Source of the DNA: Mucilaginibacter sp.
GTDB lineage: Bacteria; Bacteroidota; Bacteroidia; Sphingobacteriales; Sphingobacteriaceae
DNA: 64,000 nucleotides
Assembly: GCF_028288205.1 (NCBI RefSeq)
Contig: NZ_JAQBOD010000056.1
Span: 124,001-188,000 of the forward strand
Reading direction: 5' to 3'
Positions 8,364 through 16,961 of this stretch are shown here, one piece after another (position 1 is the first letter of the stretch; every line of letters starts with the position of its first letter). Made by a program: the position numbers and the translations under genes. The notes beneath the pieces are model-generated. The model ran no database searches, was not told where the DNA came from, and saw nothing but the letters and a program-made list of their open reading frames with translations.

Positions 8364-8474
8364 TTATTTACGTCCTCGAGGATAAGAGTTATAAGCCGGG
8401 CAAAGTTTATTTGTACAAGAGGTGATGGTTCCTATTGTTAATGCTATAAGTACTATATAAATTACGTTTCTCAT
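8364..8474 (-). CDS. 36-aa lipoprotein (CPAYNSYPRG type)
   Basis: A short frame starts at the ATG at 8474: MRNVIYIVLIALTIGTITSC, then TNKLCPAYNSYPRGRK and a stop. It has a clear signal peptide with the good lipobox ITSC, leaving a mature peptide of only 17 residues with one more Cys. From memory, similar tiny lipoproteins ending in a CPAY..YP.G. pattern occur in related Bacteroidota. It stands alone between ribH (37 nt upstream of its start) and the bacilliredoxin gene, and could be cotranscribed with ribH. Function is unknown; it is easily missed because of its size. Confidence 0.72.
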   Translation of the reverse strand: MRNVIYIVLIALTIGTITSCTNKLCPAYNSYPRGRK

Positions 8475-8511
8475 CTTCCTAATATTTATAAATATATCCG
8501 TTATACGGAAG

Positions 8512-9006
8512 CTATCTTATTAAGGTTGTAGCAAGGTGAGCCATTTTTATGGCTGTTATAGCTGCTTCATCTCCTTTGTTGCCATGTTTACCGCCCGAAC
8601 GATCCATTGCTTGCTGCTGATCGTTGGTTGTTAACACACCAAATATAACAGGTTTTGAATACTTTACAGCTACGTTAGTTAACCCATTGGCCACGGCGTT
8701 GCAAATAAAATCAAAATGCCGGGTTTCTCCTTGTATAACACAGCCTAAACAAATTATCGCGTCTAATTTACTATTTTTTAATAATAGATCTGCCCCTGAT
8801 GTTAATTCAAAACTACCGGGTACTGTATAGGTGCTAATATTAGAAGCCAGTGCGCCATTAGCTAACAGGCTTTTACGAGCACCCTGGTATAGGGCGTTAG
8901 TAATTTCGGTGTTCCATTCAGAAACCACAATACCAAAACTATACGGTGCTGCTGACGGCACTTCAATATCCGAAAAATCTGATAAGTTTTTTAGCTGTGT
9001 AGCCAT
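8512..9006 (-). CDS. ribH: 6,7-dimethyl-8-ribityllumazine synthase
   Basis: The 164-aa protein has the lumazine synthase pattern: FGIVVSEWNTEITNALYQGA near the N-terminus, YTVPGSFELTSGADLL, then CLGCVIQGETRHFDFICNAV with the catalytic His, and PVIFGVLTTNDQQQAMDRSG. It condenses 5-amino-6-ribitylamino-uracil with dihydroxybutanone phosphate in the penultimate step of riboflavin synthesis. The enzyme supplying dihydroxybutanone phosphate, RibBA, is encoded far away at 60162. The TPR gene lies upstream on the same strand, separated by a repeat-type hairpin. Confidence 0.96.
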   Translation of the reverse strand: MATQLKNLSDFSDIEVPSAAPYSFGIVVSEWNTEITNALYQGARKSLLANGALASNISTYTVPGSFELTSGADLLLKNSKLDAIICLGCVIQGETRHFDFICNAVANGLTNVAVKYSKPVIFGVLTTNDQQQAMDRSGGKHGNKGDEAAITAIKMAHLATTLIR

Positions 9007-9020
9007 GGTTGTGAAGATTA

Positions 9021-9070
9021 AAGATTAGAGATTGAAGATTTGCGTATTCAACCAATCTTCAATCTTTAAT
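9021..9070. repeat. Dispersed GATTGAAGATT inverted repeat, copy 1
   Basis: The sequence around 9021-9040 contains the phrases AAGATTAGAG and ATTGAAGATT. Bases 9029-9040 pair perfectly with 9054-9065, making a 12-bp AT-rich hairpin between the TPR gene and ribH. A second copy lies at 59990-60075, and a fragment at 7832-7845. Confidence 0.7.
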
Positions 9071-9077
9071 AACTCAA

Positions 9078-9755
9078 TTACAGTTTCGCGTCTACGCGTG
9101 CAATATATTCGTCTATATTTTGTGCTTCGGCACTGGTTGGATAATCGCTTTTAATTGATTTATAGGCCTCGCTTGCAGATTTGTTATCGTTTTGCGCTTC
9201 ATAAACCAAGCCCAGTTTCTTTAAATAAAGCGGCGATAAAAAATTATTCTTTGCTTTATCAATTGCTTTTTTGAAATAGCTTGCCGCTTTATCATAGTCT
9301 TTCAATTCTACATAAGCATCACCGGTATTTCCATAGGCTTCAGCGGCAACCATTACATCGTCGCCCCTATAATTATTAAAATTATCAATGGCTTTACGGT
9401 ATTCGCCTTTATTTAAATAAGCAACGCCTAAATAAAAATTAGCAAGATTGGCGGCTTTGGTATTACTATAATCGGTAATGATCTTTTCAAATCCCGGGTA
9501 ACCGGCATCACCTTTAATTGCTTTGTCCCACTCTTTTTTACTCCAAAAATCCTGCGCTACGTGCATTTGATCTGCAGCACTAACCTCTCTTGGAGCAAGG
9601 TATAATTTTTGGTAAAGAACATACACAAGAATCATTGCAATAACAGCCGAAGCTATAAAAACTAAGCTCTTTTGATTCTCACGTGTAAATTTGCTTATCC
9701 GTCCAAAGTTGTCATCTTTTAGGTGGGCAGTAGTATTCTCGTGGGTTTTTGACAT
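9078..9755 (-). CDS. Tetratricopeptide-repeat protein with N-terminal membrane anchor
   Basis: The 225-aa protein has a charged cytoplasmic N-terminus (~30 residues), one transmembrane helix (LVFIASAVIAMILVYVLYQK, ~30-50) and then four to five TPR units, for example AANLANFYLGVAYLNKGEY and AYGNTGDAYVELKDYDKA. The layout resembles YfgM/ancillary SecYEG TPR proteins, but function is not assigned. It lies divergently from recF (143 nt between starts) and upstream of ribH. Confidence 0.88.
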   Translation of the reverse strand: MSKTHENTTAHLKDDNFGRISKFTRENQKSLVFIASAVIAMILVYVLYQKLYLAPREVSAADQMHVAQDFWSKKEWDKAIKGDAGYPGFEKIITDYSNTKAANLANFYLGVAYLNKGEYRKAIDNFNNYRGDDVMVAAEAYGNTGDAYVELKDYDKAASYFKKAIDKAKNNFLSPLYLKKLGLVYEAQNDNKSASEAYKSIKSDYPTSAEAQNIDEYIARVDAKL

Positions 9756-9880
9756 TTCTATTCTAAATTAAAGTTTGCAAAACTACATTTTTTAAAAAGT
9801 TTTAGCAACTGCTTTTTATTTTAATAAATATGGCTATTTTTTTTAATATATAATAACCCCAAAAGCAATGCGGTAATTGC

Positions 9881-9888
9881 TAAATTTG
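9881..9888 (+). promoter_or_regulatory. -7 element TAAATTTG just upstream of recF
   Basis: This is an exact TAnnTTTG match ending 10 nt before the recF ATG. If used, the mRNA leader would be only a few nucleotides. Confidence 0.42.
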
Positions 9889-9898
9889 ATGCATCCAT

Positions 9899-10999
9899 AT
9901 GTATTTAAAACAGCTATCAGTTATCAACTTTAAAAACTACGAAGAAGCCGGGCTAACGTTTAGCGAAGGTGTAAACGCGTTTTTAGGTAATAATGGCGCC
10001 GGTAAAACCAATCTGTTAGACGCTATACATTACCTATCATTATGTAAAAGCTATTTCAACCCAATTGATAGTCAGCAAATAAAACAAGGGGCCGATTTCT
10101 TTATCATAACAGGTACATTTAGTAAAAATGATAAGCAGGAAGCAGTGGCCTGTTCTGTAAAGCGCAATCAAAAAAAGCAGTTTAAACGCAATAAAAAAGA
10201 CTATCAACGCCTGGCAGACCATATTGGCCTATTACCACTGGTAATGGTTTCGCCTTATGATATCAGTATTATTATAGAAGGCAGTGAAGAGCGGCGCAAG
10301 TTTATTGATAATGTGATATCGCAAACCGATAACCTGTATCTTGATGAATTAATAACTTATAATAAGGTATTGGCAAACCGCAACGCGCTTTTAAAAATGA
10401 TTGCCGATACCGGCAGATATGATCCTGGTTTGTTAGAGATATTGGATGAGCAATTAATAACATCCGGTAGCCGCATATTTGAAAAGCGTAAAGCTTTTAT
10501 GGAAGCATTTACCACTATATTTAATAAGCACTACCAGTTTTTAAGTGATGATGCCGAGCAGGTTGAGCTAATTTATGAATCGCAGCTGCTTAATGAAAAT
10601 TTTGCTACGCTGCTTAAAAAGAATATTGAACGCGACCGCGCGCTTGAACGTACTACCGCAGGCATACATAAAGACGACCTGCAGTTTGCTATACATGGCA
10701 TGCCCATGAAAAAGTTCGGATCGCAGGGGCAGCAAAAATCTTTTTTAATTGCGTTAAAATTAGCGCAGTATAGCTTTTTAGATCAACAAAAGGGCTTTAA
10801 ACCACTGTTGTTGCTGGACGATATTTTTGATAAGTTGGATGACCAGCGTGTAACCAAACTAATGCAAATGGTATCAAACCATGATTTTGGACAGGTATTT
10901 ATTACCGATACCAGCGATGCACGGGTAAAGAATATATTTACGCATATGGGCGTGCCTATAAAATTATTTAAAGTAAAAGCAGGAGAGATAGATGCGTAA
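9899..10999 (+). CDS. recF: DNA replication/repair protein RecF
   Basis: The 366-aa SMC-like ATPase has a Walker A motif at residues 30-37 (GNNGAGKT), the signature region KFGSQGQQKSFLIALKLAQ, and Walker B plus D-loop PLLLLDDIFDKLD. RecF loads RecA at single-strand gaps together with RecO and RecR. The gene overlaps the following DciA-like gene by 8 nt, so the two are translationally linked. RecF beside a DUF721/DciA gene is a common replication-linked pairing. Confidence 0.96.
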   Translation: MYLKQLSVINFKNYEEAGLTFSEGVNAFLGNNGAGKTNLLDAIHYLSLCKSYFNPIDSQQIKQGADFFIITGTFSKNDKQEAVACSVKRNQKKQFKRNKKDYQRLADHIGLLPLVMVSPYDISIIIEGSEERRKFIDNVISQTDNLYLDELITYNKVLANRNALLKMIADTGRYDPGLLEILDEQLITSGSRIFEKRKAFMEAFTTIFNKHYQFLSDDAEQVELIYESQLLNENFATLLKKNIERDRALERTTAGIHKDDLQFAIHGMPMKKFGSQGQQKSFLIALKLAQYSFLDQQKGFKPLLLLDDIFDKLDDQRVTKLMQMVSNHDFGQVFITDTSDARVKNIFTHMGVPIKLFKVKAGEIDA

Positions 11000-11282
11000 G
11001 ACTAACGACAAATCGCTCAAGGAGGCAATTGAGCAAATGATGCAGGTTTATAAAATTAAACGCAAGTTTGATGAAACCGGTATCATTGCTACCTGGCCCA
11101 ATCTGGTAGGCAAATCAGTAGCTAACCGAACAAAAGAGTTATTTATACATGATAAAAAACTCTTTCTGCGTATTGAATCATCAGTAATAAAAAATGAACT
11201 TACGCTAATGCGTACTCAAATAATAGAGAAGATTAATAATGAAGCTAAGAGTGTGTTAATTGACGAGATTATCTTTCTCTAA
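10992..11282 (+). CDS. DUF721 / DciA-like replication protein
   Basis: The 96-aa protein matches the short DUF721 family: a helical N-terminus (EAIEQMMQVYKIKRKF), the conserved Trp in GIIATWPNLVGKSVANRT, and beta strands KLFLRIESSVIKNEL. DciA proteins help load the replicative helicase in bacteria without DnaC/DnaI. The start overlaps the end of recF by 8 nt, indicating a two-gene operon. Assignment to DciA function is family-level inference. Confidence 0.88.
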   Translation: MRKTNDKSLKEAIEQMMQVYKIKRKFDETGIIATWPNLVGKSVANRTKELFIHDKKLFLRIESSVIKNELTLMRTQIIEKINNEAKSVLIDEIIFL

Positions 11283-11379
11283 TCTAACGCATTGCTGGCC
11301 TTCTGTAAAGCATTCATCCCTAATGCACCCATCCTCTGGGAAAGTTATAGTATTAATAATGGATAAAAGCAATAATTTT

Positions 11380-11429
11380 AAAAGGTTTCCAAAAAGCAAC
11401 AAATGTTGAAACCTTTGGAAACCTTTTTT
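11380..11429. terminator. Long hairpin terminator between convergent genes
   Basis: A 12-bp perfect stem (11380-11391 with 11416-11427) encloses a smaller CAAC/GTTG hairpin. A run of T follows on the plus strand. It serves the recF operon and probably ndk from the other side. Confidence 0.78.
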
Positions 11430-11441
11430 AAGCAGGGTAGT

Positions 11442-11861
11442 TTAAAATCTTTCAAAGGCAGAGAAAAAGAAGTTACCTTCTATCGCTGCATTTTCATCAG
11501 AGTCTGATCCATGAACCGCATTAGCGTCAATAGATTTTGCAAATAAATTACGTATTGTACCCGGTTCGGCTTTTGATGGGTCGGTAGCGCCTATAAGTTT
11601 ACGGTAATCTTCAATTGCATTATCCTTTTCAAGTATAGCAGCTATAATTGGTCCTGATGACATAAATGAAACCAGGTCCTTATAAAAAGGGCGTTCTTTA
11701 TGTACACTGTAAAATTCACCCGCTTTTTCTGCACTTAAAGCAGTGTATTTTAATGCCAATATTTTAAAGCCGTTGCCAATAATCTTATCTAAAATTGCAC
11801 CGATGTGGCCATTGGCAACTGCATCGGGCTTAATCATTGTAAAGGTTTTGTTACTTTCCAT
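11442..11861 (-). CDS. ndk: Nucleoside diphosphate kinase
   Basis: The 139-aa enzyme has the NDK pattern: [20 protein letters not shown] at the start, the [15 protein letters not shown] helix, and the active-site His at position 117 in [12 protein letters not shown]. It transfers the gamma phosphate between nucleoside triphosphates and diphosphates through a phospho-His. The length is standard. It has its own promoter-like element at 11929-11959 and lies divergent to the DHH gene. Confidence 0.97.
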   Translation of the reverse strand: MESNKTFTMIKPDAVANGHIGAILDKIIGNGFKILALKYTALSAEKAGEFYSVHKERPFYKDLVSFMSSGPIIAAILEKDNAIEDYRKLIGATDPSKAEPGTIRNLFAKSIDANAVHGSDSDENAAIEGNFFFSAFERF

Positions 11862-11928
11862 TTGTTGGTTTTTTGCGATGGGAGCCGTTATCAGCGTATA
11901 AAAATTCCACCTTTTGTATATAATTGTG

Positions 11929-11959
11929 CAAAAGTAGGTTTTTGCAACCGAACGCTCAA
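11929..11959 (-). promoter_or_regulatory. Promoter-like -7/-33 pair for ndk
   Basis: On the minus strand TACTTTTG (11929-11936) matches TAnnTTTG, and a TTG at 11957-11959 lies 20 nt upstream, the spacing expected of a Bacteroidota -33 element. The leader to ndk would be ~60 nt. Confidence 0.52.
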
Positions 11960-12000
11960 GCTTTTTTCATTAATTTATGAATGCATTAAGTTTATTTACA

Positions 12001-12008
12001 TAGCTTTG
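12001..12008 (+). promoter_or_regulatory. -7 element TAGCTTTG for DHH/FKBP operon
   Basis: This is an exact TAnnTTTG match ending 20 nt before the ATG at 12029. Confidence 0.42.
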
Positions 12009-12028
12009 CAACTCTTTTTTTAAAATTA

Positions 12029-13039
12029 ATGTTAGATACAGCCTCGCTTAATAATCTACTGGCTCAGCCTCAAAAAATAGTTATTACTACGCATCACAAA
12101 CCTGATGGGGATGCTATGGGTTCGTCATTAGGTTTATATAATTATTTAATACAGCAGGGGCATCATGCTAAAGTTATTGCCCCTACAGATTATCCTGAGT
12201 TTTTAAGCTGGATGCCGGGCAATGGCGAAGTTATTATCTATACAGAAAACACACAACAGGCAGCTGATCTAATAGCTGATGCGGACCTGATTTTTTGCCT
12301 TGACTTTAACGCACTTAACCGTATTAATGATATGGGCGAATTGGTGCGCGCAGCCAAAGCCTATAAAATAATGATAGATCATCACCTTGAACCAGAGGAT
12401 TTTGATGATTACCGCCACTGGGATATTAACGCGTGCGCTACCGCGCAATTAGTGTATGATTTTATTGTTAATACATTAAACAACAGATCACTGATTAATA
12501 AAGATGTTGCTACCTGTTTGTATACTGGTATAATGACAGATTCGGCATCATTTAGATTGCCCAATACAACATCAACCGTACACCGTGTGGTTGCCGATTT
12601 GATAGACGCAGGCGCGGTTAACTGGCGTATACATGAATTGGTTTATAATAGCGCATCCGAAAATCGCCTTCGCTTTTTGGGACATTGCCTAACTAATTGT
12701 ATGGAAATTTTGCCGGAGTTTAATACAGCAATTATTGCCGTAAATAAGTACGATCTGAAAAAATATGACGTTAATACCGGCGATACAGAAGGTATAGTAA
12801 ACTATGCTTTATCAATTGCCAGCATACGTTTAGCGGCTTTTATAGTTGAAAGAGAGGGCAAAGTAAAGCTTTCACTACGTTCGAAAGGAGATTTTCCTGC
12901 AAATGAAATTTGTAAACTGTACTTTAGCGGCGGCGGTCATCGTAATGCTGCAGGCGGGCAATCATCGGCCAGTTTACAAGAAGTTATTGCTCAATTTAAA
13001 CACATATTACCCGAATATAAAAAACTATTAATTCAATAA
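12029..13039 (+). CDS. DHH/DHHA1 phosphoesterase (NrnA-like oligoribonuclease/pAp phosphatase)
   Basis: The 336-aa protein has the DHH family metal-binding motifs: TTHHKPDGDAMGSSLGLYN (motif I), CLDFNALNR, the DHH signature IDHHLEPEDF, and DSASFRLPNTT. The C-terminal DHHA1 substrate domain carries FSGGGHRNAAGGQ. This is the layout of NrnA, which degrades nanoRNAs and 3'-phosphoadenosine 5'-phosphate. It is followed after only 2 nt by a lipoprotein FKBP gene, so they probably share an mRNA. Confidence 0.92.
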   Translation: MLDTASLNNLLAQPQKIVITTHHKPDGDAMGSSLGLYNYLIQQGHHAKVIAPTDYPEFLSWMPGNGEVIIYTENTQQAADLIADADLIFCLDFNALNRINDMGELVRAAKAYKIMIDHHLEPEDFDDYRHWDINACATAQLVYDFIVNTLNNRSLINKDVATCLYTGIMTDSASFRLPNTTSTVHRVVADLIDAGAVNWRIHELVYNSASENRLRFLGHCLTNCMEILPEFNTAIIAVNKYDLKKYDVNTGDTEGIVNYALSIASIRLAAFIVEREGKVKLSLRSKGDFPANEICKLYFSGGGHRNAAGGQSSASLQEVIAQFKHILPEYKKLLIQ

Positions 13040-13041
13040 AA

Positions 13042-14013
13042 ATGAAAAAAAATCTGATGTTTTTGGCACTTGCAGCTGTAGGATTAGCAAGTTGCAATGG
13101 TGGATTCAAAAAAGGCGAGAACGGATTGTTATATAATAAATATACTGACAAATCGGGTCCTAAAATAAACGAAGGCGACTTTGTAATGGTAAATTTGGTT
13201 GTAAAAAATGATGCTGATTCTGTATTGTTCAGCACCTATGAAGACGGCCATCCGCAACCATTGCTGGTACCTAAACCACAGTTCCATGGCGATCTTTTTG
13301 ACGGTATAAAACTATTAGCCGAAGGCGATAGCGCTACTATTAAACTTAGCGCCGATAGTATATTTAAAAAATCACCTAAACCACCTACTTTTAAAGGCAA
13401 GTATGTAATATATGATGTTAAAGTTGAGAAGTTAATTCCTAAAGGAAAAATGACCGACCAGATATTCCAATCAACAGTTACTACTTACATGACGGGCCTT
13501 AGTACCGCAAATAAAAATGCCGAGCCTGCAAAAATTACAAAATACATAGCTGACAATAAGCTTAACGTTACTAAAACAGACTCGGGCTTATATTATGTTA
13601 TCACTCAAAAAGGCAGCGGCCCTACAATTATGCCGGGCGATACCGCGGTTATTAATTATTCAGGCACCACACTTAATGGGAAAATGTTTGATAGCAATAT
13701 AAAAGCTGATGCTATTAAAGGCAAATTGCCTAATGTTGCTCAGCGTTCGTTTGCTCCTATCCGCGTACCGGTTGGTCGTAAAGCAGTTATTGCCGGTTGG
13801 GACCAAGGTTTACTATTATTAAACAAAGGTGCAAAAGCTACTTTTGTAATACCGTCAAGCTTAGCCTACGGCGAACGTGGCAATGGCCCTATAGGCGGTT
13901 ATACTCCTCTTGCATTTAATGTAGAATTGGTAGATATTGTTCATCCTAAATTAACTGCAACCAAACCAACGGTAGCTTTGCCGCCTGTTAAATCGGTTCC
14001 GCTAAAAAAATAA
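13042..14013 (+). CDS. FKBP-type peptidyl-prolyl isomerase lipoprotein, paralog 1
   Basis: The 323-aa protein begins MKKNLMFLALAAVGLASC, a signal peptide with lipobox LASC. Residues ~25-130 form a degenerate FKBP-like domain. The C-terminal half (~170-300) is a full FKBP domain with MPGDTAVINYSGTTLNGKMF, AVIAGWDQGLLLLNKGAKAT, FVIPSSLAYGERG and PLAFNVELVDI. It catalyses prolyl cis-trans isomerisation of envelope proteins. It starts 2 nt after the DHH gene and is the first of three tandem paralogs; paralog 3 is its closest relative by eye. Confidence 0.92.
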   Translation: MKKNLMFLALAAVGLASCNGGFKKGENGLLYNKYTDKSGPKINEGDFVMVNLVVKNDADSVLFSTYEDGHPQPLLVPKPQFHGDLFDGIKLLAEGDSATIKLSADSIFKKSPKPPTFKGKYVIYDVKVEKLIPKGKMTDQIFQSTVTTYMTGLSTANKNAEPAKITKYIADNKLNVTKTDSGLYYVITQKGSGPTIMPGDTAVINYSGTTLNGKMFDSNIKADAIKGKLPNVAQRSFAPIRVPVGRKAVIAGWDQGLLLLNKGAKATFVIPSSLAYGERGNGPIGGYTPLAFNVELVDIVHPKLTATKPTVALPPVKSVPLKK

Positions 14014-14025
14014 TATAACTCATAA

Positions 14026-14054
14026 CCTCTCTGTTAATGCGGAGAGGCTTTTTT
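14026..14054 (+). terminator. Intrinsic terminator after FKBP paralog 1
   Basis: Stem CCTCTC (14026-14031) with GAGAGG (14042-14047) is followed by CTTTTTT. The next ATG begins 5 nt later. Confidence 0.78.
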
Positions 14055-14058
14055 AATT

Positions 14059-15051
14059 ATGAAAAAATATTTTGTATTTCTTTTAGTTGCCGCATTTGCT
14101 ACAAAAGCCAGTGCGCAAAACGGTTTTCAGCGTACTGCTAAGGGTACAGAATACCGAATGCTTACTCACAATCCCGGCGACAGGATAAAAGTAAATGATG
14201 TAATTACTTTCCAGGTAGTTCAAAAAACCGATAAGGATTCAATCCTTTTTAGCACTTATACAACCGGCAGGCCTGCGCAGGCACAAATACAGCCCACCGG
14301 CGACTTAATGGATATATTCCCGTTATTAACTTTAAAAGATAGTGTGTTAATTAAGGTACCTACCGATACTATTTTTAATGGACATGAAGATAAGCGGCCG
14401 GCTTTTTTACCTAAGGGCAGTAACTTGCTGTTTTTAATGAAAATAATAAAGGTACAATCACTTACAGAGGCCATGGCCGAAAGAGACAGGGAAATTGCCG
14501 AAGGAAAAGCTTTGATAGCCAAATACCAGGCAGATGAAACAGCTAATACAGATAAGTATATAGCAACTAATAAACTGATACTTAAAACCACCACCTCGGG
14601 ATTAAAATATAAAATTAACAAAGCCTCTGTTAAACGTAAGCCCTTAGCTGGCGATACCTTACTGGTAAATTACGTAGGCCGCACATTGGATGGTAAAGTA
14701 TTTGACTCAAGCATTGCAGCCGAAGGCGCAAAGGCCGGTTTACAAAGGCCCGCAGATTCCTACCAGCCTTTACAAATGGTTGTTGGCCATGACGAAGTAA
14801 TACCAGGCTGGGATGAAGGATTGCTTTTATTAAATGAAGGATCAAAAGCTACATTTATAATTCCGTCTAAACTGGCTTATGCCGAAAAAGGATCGGGAGA
14901 TATTAAACCATTTAGCACTTTATTATTTGATATAGAGCTGGTGAAGATTAAACCCGGTAAACATGTGCCGGTAAAAGCAACCGGAACTAAGTCGGCCAAA
15001 CCGGTAGCCAAGCCACCAATTAAAAAGGCGGTTGCCAAAAAGAAAAATTAA
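14059..15051 (+). CDS. FKBP-type peptidyl-prolyl isomerase, periplasmic paralog 2
   Basis: The 330-aa protein has a type I signal peptide (MKKYFVFLLVAAFATKASAQ) and no lipobox Cys, unlike its two neighbours. It has the same two-part build: a degenerate N-terminal FKBP-like half, a helical linker (TEAMAERDREIAEGKALIAK) and a C-terminal FKBP domain with AGDTLLVNYVGRTLDGKVFD, VIPGWDEGLLLLNEG and IIPSKLAYAEKGSG. It ends in a Lys/Pro/Ala tail. It is probably soluble in the periplasm while its paralogs are membrane-anchored. Terminator hairpins lie on both sides. Confidence 0.92.
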   Translation: MKKYFVFLLVAAFATKASAQNGFQRTAKGTEYRMLTHNPGDRIKVNDVITFQVVQKTDKDSILFSTYTTGRPAQAQIQPTGDLMDIFPLLTLKDSVLIKVPTDTIFNGHEDKRPAFLPKGSNLLFLMKIIKVQSLTEAMAERDREIAEGKALIAKYQADETANTDKYIATNKLILKTTTSGLKYKINKASVKRKPLAGDTLLVNYVGRTLDGKVFDSSIAAEGAKAGLQRPADSYQPLQMVVGHDEVIPGWDEGLLLLNEGSKATFIIPSKLAYAEKGSGDIKPFSTLLFDIELVKIKPGKHVPVKATGTKSAKPVAKPPIKKAVAKKKN

Positions 15052-15053
15052 AC

Positions 15054-15087
15054 AAAAAGCCTTCTGATAATAAAAGAAGGCTTTTTT
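15054..15087. terminator. Intrinsic terminator after FKBP paralog 2
   Basis: A 12-bp stem AAAAAGCCTTCT with AGAAGGCTTTTT closes a 9-nt loop and ends in a T run, immediately after the stop codon. Confidence 0.85.
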
Positions 15088-15139
15088 ATTATCAGAAATT
15101 AAAAACTACTTTTATCCAATTATAAACTATCACAATTAA

Positions 15140-16102
15140 ATGAGAAAGATATTTATGTTTTTGGCGCTTGCGGCGATGGGCCTGGCAAGCTGCAATGGTG
15201 GATACCAAACCGGCGAGAGCGGTATACTGTATAGAATATATACCGGCAAAACAGGTCCTAAAATAAAGGAAGGTGATTTTGTTACTGCAAACATTATAGT
15301 AAAAAATGATGCCGATTCTATAATATCAAATACTTATGAAAAGGGCGGTGCAAGGCCGCTGCTTGTAGCTAAATCGTCAACTAAAGGAGATGTATTGTCG
15401 GCTCTTCCATTGCTATCCGAAGGGGATAGTGCAACCATTAAGGTTTCTGTTGATAGCATATTTAAAAGCGGGCCAAAACCGCCAATTTTTAAAGGTAAAT
15501 ATATTACCTATACCGTAAAAATTGAAAAACTGATTCCTAAAGGAACACAGAGCGAAATGGAATTTGAAACAAAGGTTACCACCTTTTTGCAGGCAGAGCA
15601 GCTCGCACTTAAAAATGCTGAACCGGCAAAAATTAAAAAGTATATTGGTGATAAAAAACTAAACGTTGCTAAAACCGACTCGGGTTTATATTATACCATC
15701 ACCCAAAAAGGAACCGGCCCATTGGCAATAAAAGGCGACCTTGTTGTGGTAAATTATACCGGTAGCCTTTTAAATGGTAAAGTGTTTGACACCAATATTA
15801 AAGAAGATGCCGAAAAAGCTAAGCTTCCTGCTGGCCCGCGCCCGTATATGCCTGTTCGTGTGCCATTGGGGAAAAACAGGGTAATGGCAGGTTGGGAACA
15901 AGGCCTATTATTATTAAATAAAGGCGCAAAAGCCACCCTTATAATTCCTTCAAGCCTTGCTTATGGCGAGCACGGCAATGAAACTTTAGATCCGTTTACC
16001 CCGCTTGTTTTTAATATAGAAGTAATTGACATTATGCATTCAAACGGCGAAGATGTTGACCCTACACGGTCAGCACCGGGTCTGCCTCCCGCAAAGAAAT
16101 AA
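15140..16102 (+). CDS. FKBP-type peptidyl-prolyl isomerase lipoprotein, paralog 3
   Basis: The 320-aa protein begins MRKIFMFLALAAMGLASC (lipobox LASC) and closely parallels paralog 1 along its whole length, including GDFVTANIIVKNDADSI and IFKSGPKPPIFKGKYI. The C-terminal FKBP domain contains IKGDLVVVNYTGSLLNGKVF, VMAGWEQGLLLLNKGAKAT and IIPSSLAYGEHGNE. It is most simply explained as a duplicate of paralog 1. A terminator follows directly. Confidence 0.92.
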   Translation: MRKIFMFLALAAMGLASCNGGYQTGESGILYRIYTGKTGPKIKEGDFVTANIIVKNDADSIISNTYEKGGARPLLVAKSSTKGDVLSALPLLSEGDSATIKVSVDSIFKSGPKPPIFKGKYITYTVKIEKLIPKGTQSEMEFETKVTTFLQAEQLALKNAEPAKIKKYIGDKKLNVAKTDSGLYYTITQKGTGPLAIKGDLVVVNYTGSLLNGKVFDTNIKEDAEKAKLPAGPRPYMPVRVPLGKNRVMAGWEQGLLLLNKGAKATLIIPSSLAYGEHGNETLDPFTPLVFNIEVIDIMHSNGEDVDPTRSAPGLPPAKK

Positions 16103-16110
16103 TAAACTTA

Positions 16111-16142
16111 AAAAAGCCTTCCCATAAACCGGAAGGCTTTTT
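16111..16142 (+). terminator. Intrinsic terminator after FKBP paralog 3
   Basis: A 12-bp stem AAAAAGCCTTCC with GGAAGGCTTTTT closes an 8-nt loop. It abuts the tatD start region. Confidence 0.85.
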
Positions 16143-16149
16143 AATTTTG
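16142..16149 (+). promoter_or_regulatory. -7 element TAATTTTG immediately upstream of tatD
   Basis: This TAnnTTTG match ends 4 nt before the tatD ATG at 16154 and abuts the previous terminator. If used, the tatD mRNA would be leaderless. Confidence 0.38.
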
Positions 16150-16153
16150 CAGT

Positions 16154-16921
16154 ATGATACTAACAGATACGCACACCCATTTATATTATGAACAAGATAG
16201 CTCAAAGCGGGCAGCGCTTATACAACGGTGTAAGGATAATAGTATCGACCGGCTATTTTTACCAAATGTGGATGCGGCCTCTGTTGCGCAGGTGTATGAC
16301 CTGGTAAGCGCCTATCCCGGCATGTGCTTTCCAATGCTGGGGTTACATCCCTGTTCTGTAAAGGATGGTTGGGAAGATGAGCTGGCCACTATCCGCGAAA
16401 GCAAACAACAACATAAAATATATGCCATAGGCGAAATAGGTATAGACCTGTATTGGGATAAAACAACGCTTGGTATACAGGTACAAGCATTTAAACAGCA
16501 AATTGCCTGGGCAAAAGAACTTAAGCTGCCTATAGTTATTCATTGCCGCGATGCTTTTAATGAGGTATTTGAAGTATTGGAGCAAGAGCGGGATGAAAAT
16601 TTACGTGGAATATTTCATTGTTTTACGGGTACTGCAGAACAGGCCCAAAAGGTTATTAGCCTCGGCTTTTATTTAGGGATAGGCGGTGTGGTTACGTATA
16701 AAAATGCCGGTTTAGATAAAATTTTACCTTTAATTGATTTAAGCCATATCGTTTTAGAAACAGATTCTCCGTATCTTACCCCCGTTCCACACAGGGGTAA
16801 ACCCAATGAAAGTTCTTATTTGATCTATATTGCTCAAAAAGTGGCCGAAGTTTATCAAACAGATATACAAACTGTAGCTAATATAACAACAGCTAACTCA
16901 AAACAAATATTTGGTGCGTGA
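16154..16921 (+). CDS. TatD family metal-dependent hydrolase (DNase)
   Basis: The 255-aa TIM-barrel amidohydrolase has the TatD metal ligands: TDTHTHLYY at the start, YAIGEIGIDLYWDKTT (Glu), LPIVIHCRDAF (His), GIFHCFTGTAEQA (His) and VLETDSPYLTPVPHRG (Asp). TatD proteins are magnesium-dependent 3'-5' exonucleases linked to DNA repair. ansA follows after 40 nt on the same strand, a frequent pairing in Bacteroidota. Confidence 0.94.
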   Translation: MILTDTHTHLYYEQDSSKRAALIQRCKDNSIDRLFLPNVDAASVAQVYDLVSAYPGMCFPMLGLHPCSVKDGWEDELATIRESKQQHKIYAIGEIGIDLYWDKTTLGIQVQAFKQQIAWAKELKLPIVIHCRDAFNEVFEVLEQERDENLRGIFHCFTGTAEQAQKVISLGFYLGIGGVVTYKNAGLDKILPLIDLSHIVLETDSPYLTPVPHRGKPNESSYLIYIAQKVAEVYQTDIQTVANITTANSKQIFGA

Positions 16922-16961
16922 ACAACAGGAAGAATTTAAAACTTAGCATAATCCCAATTTA

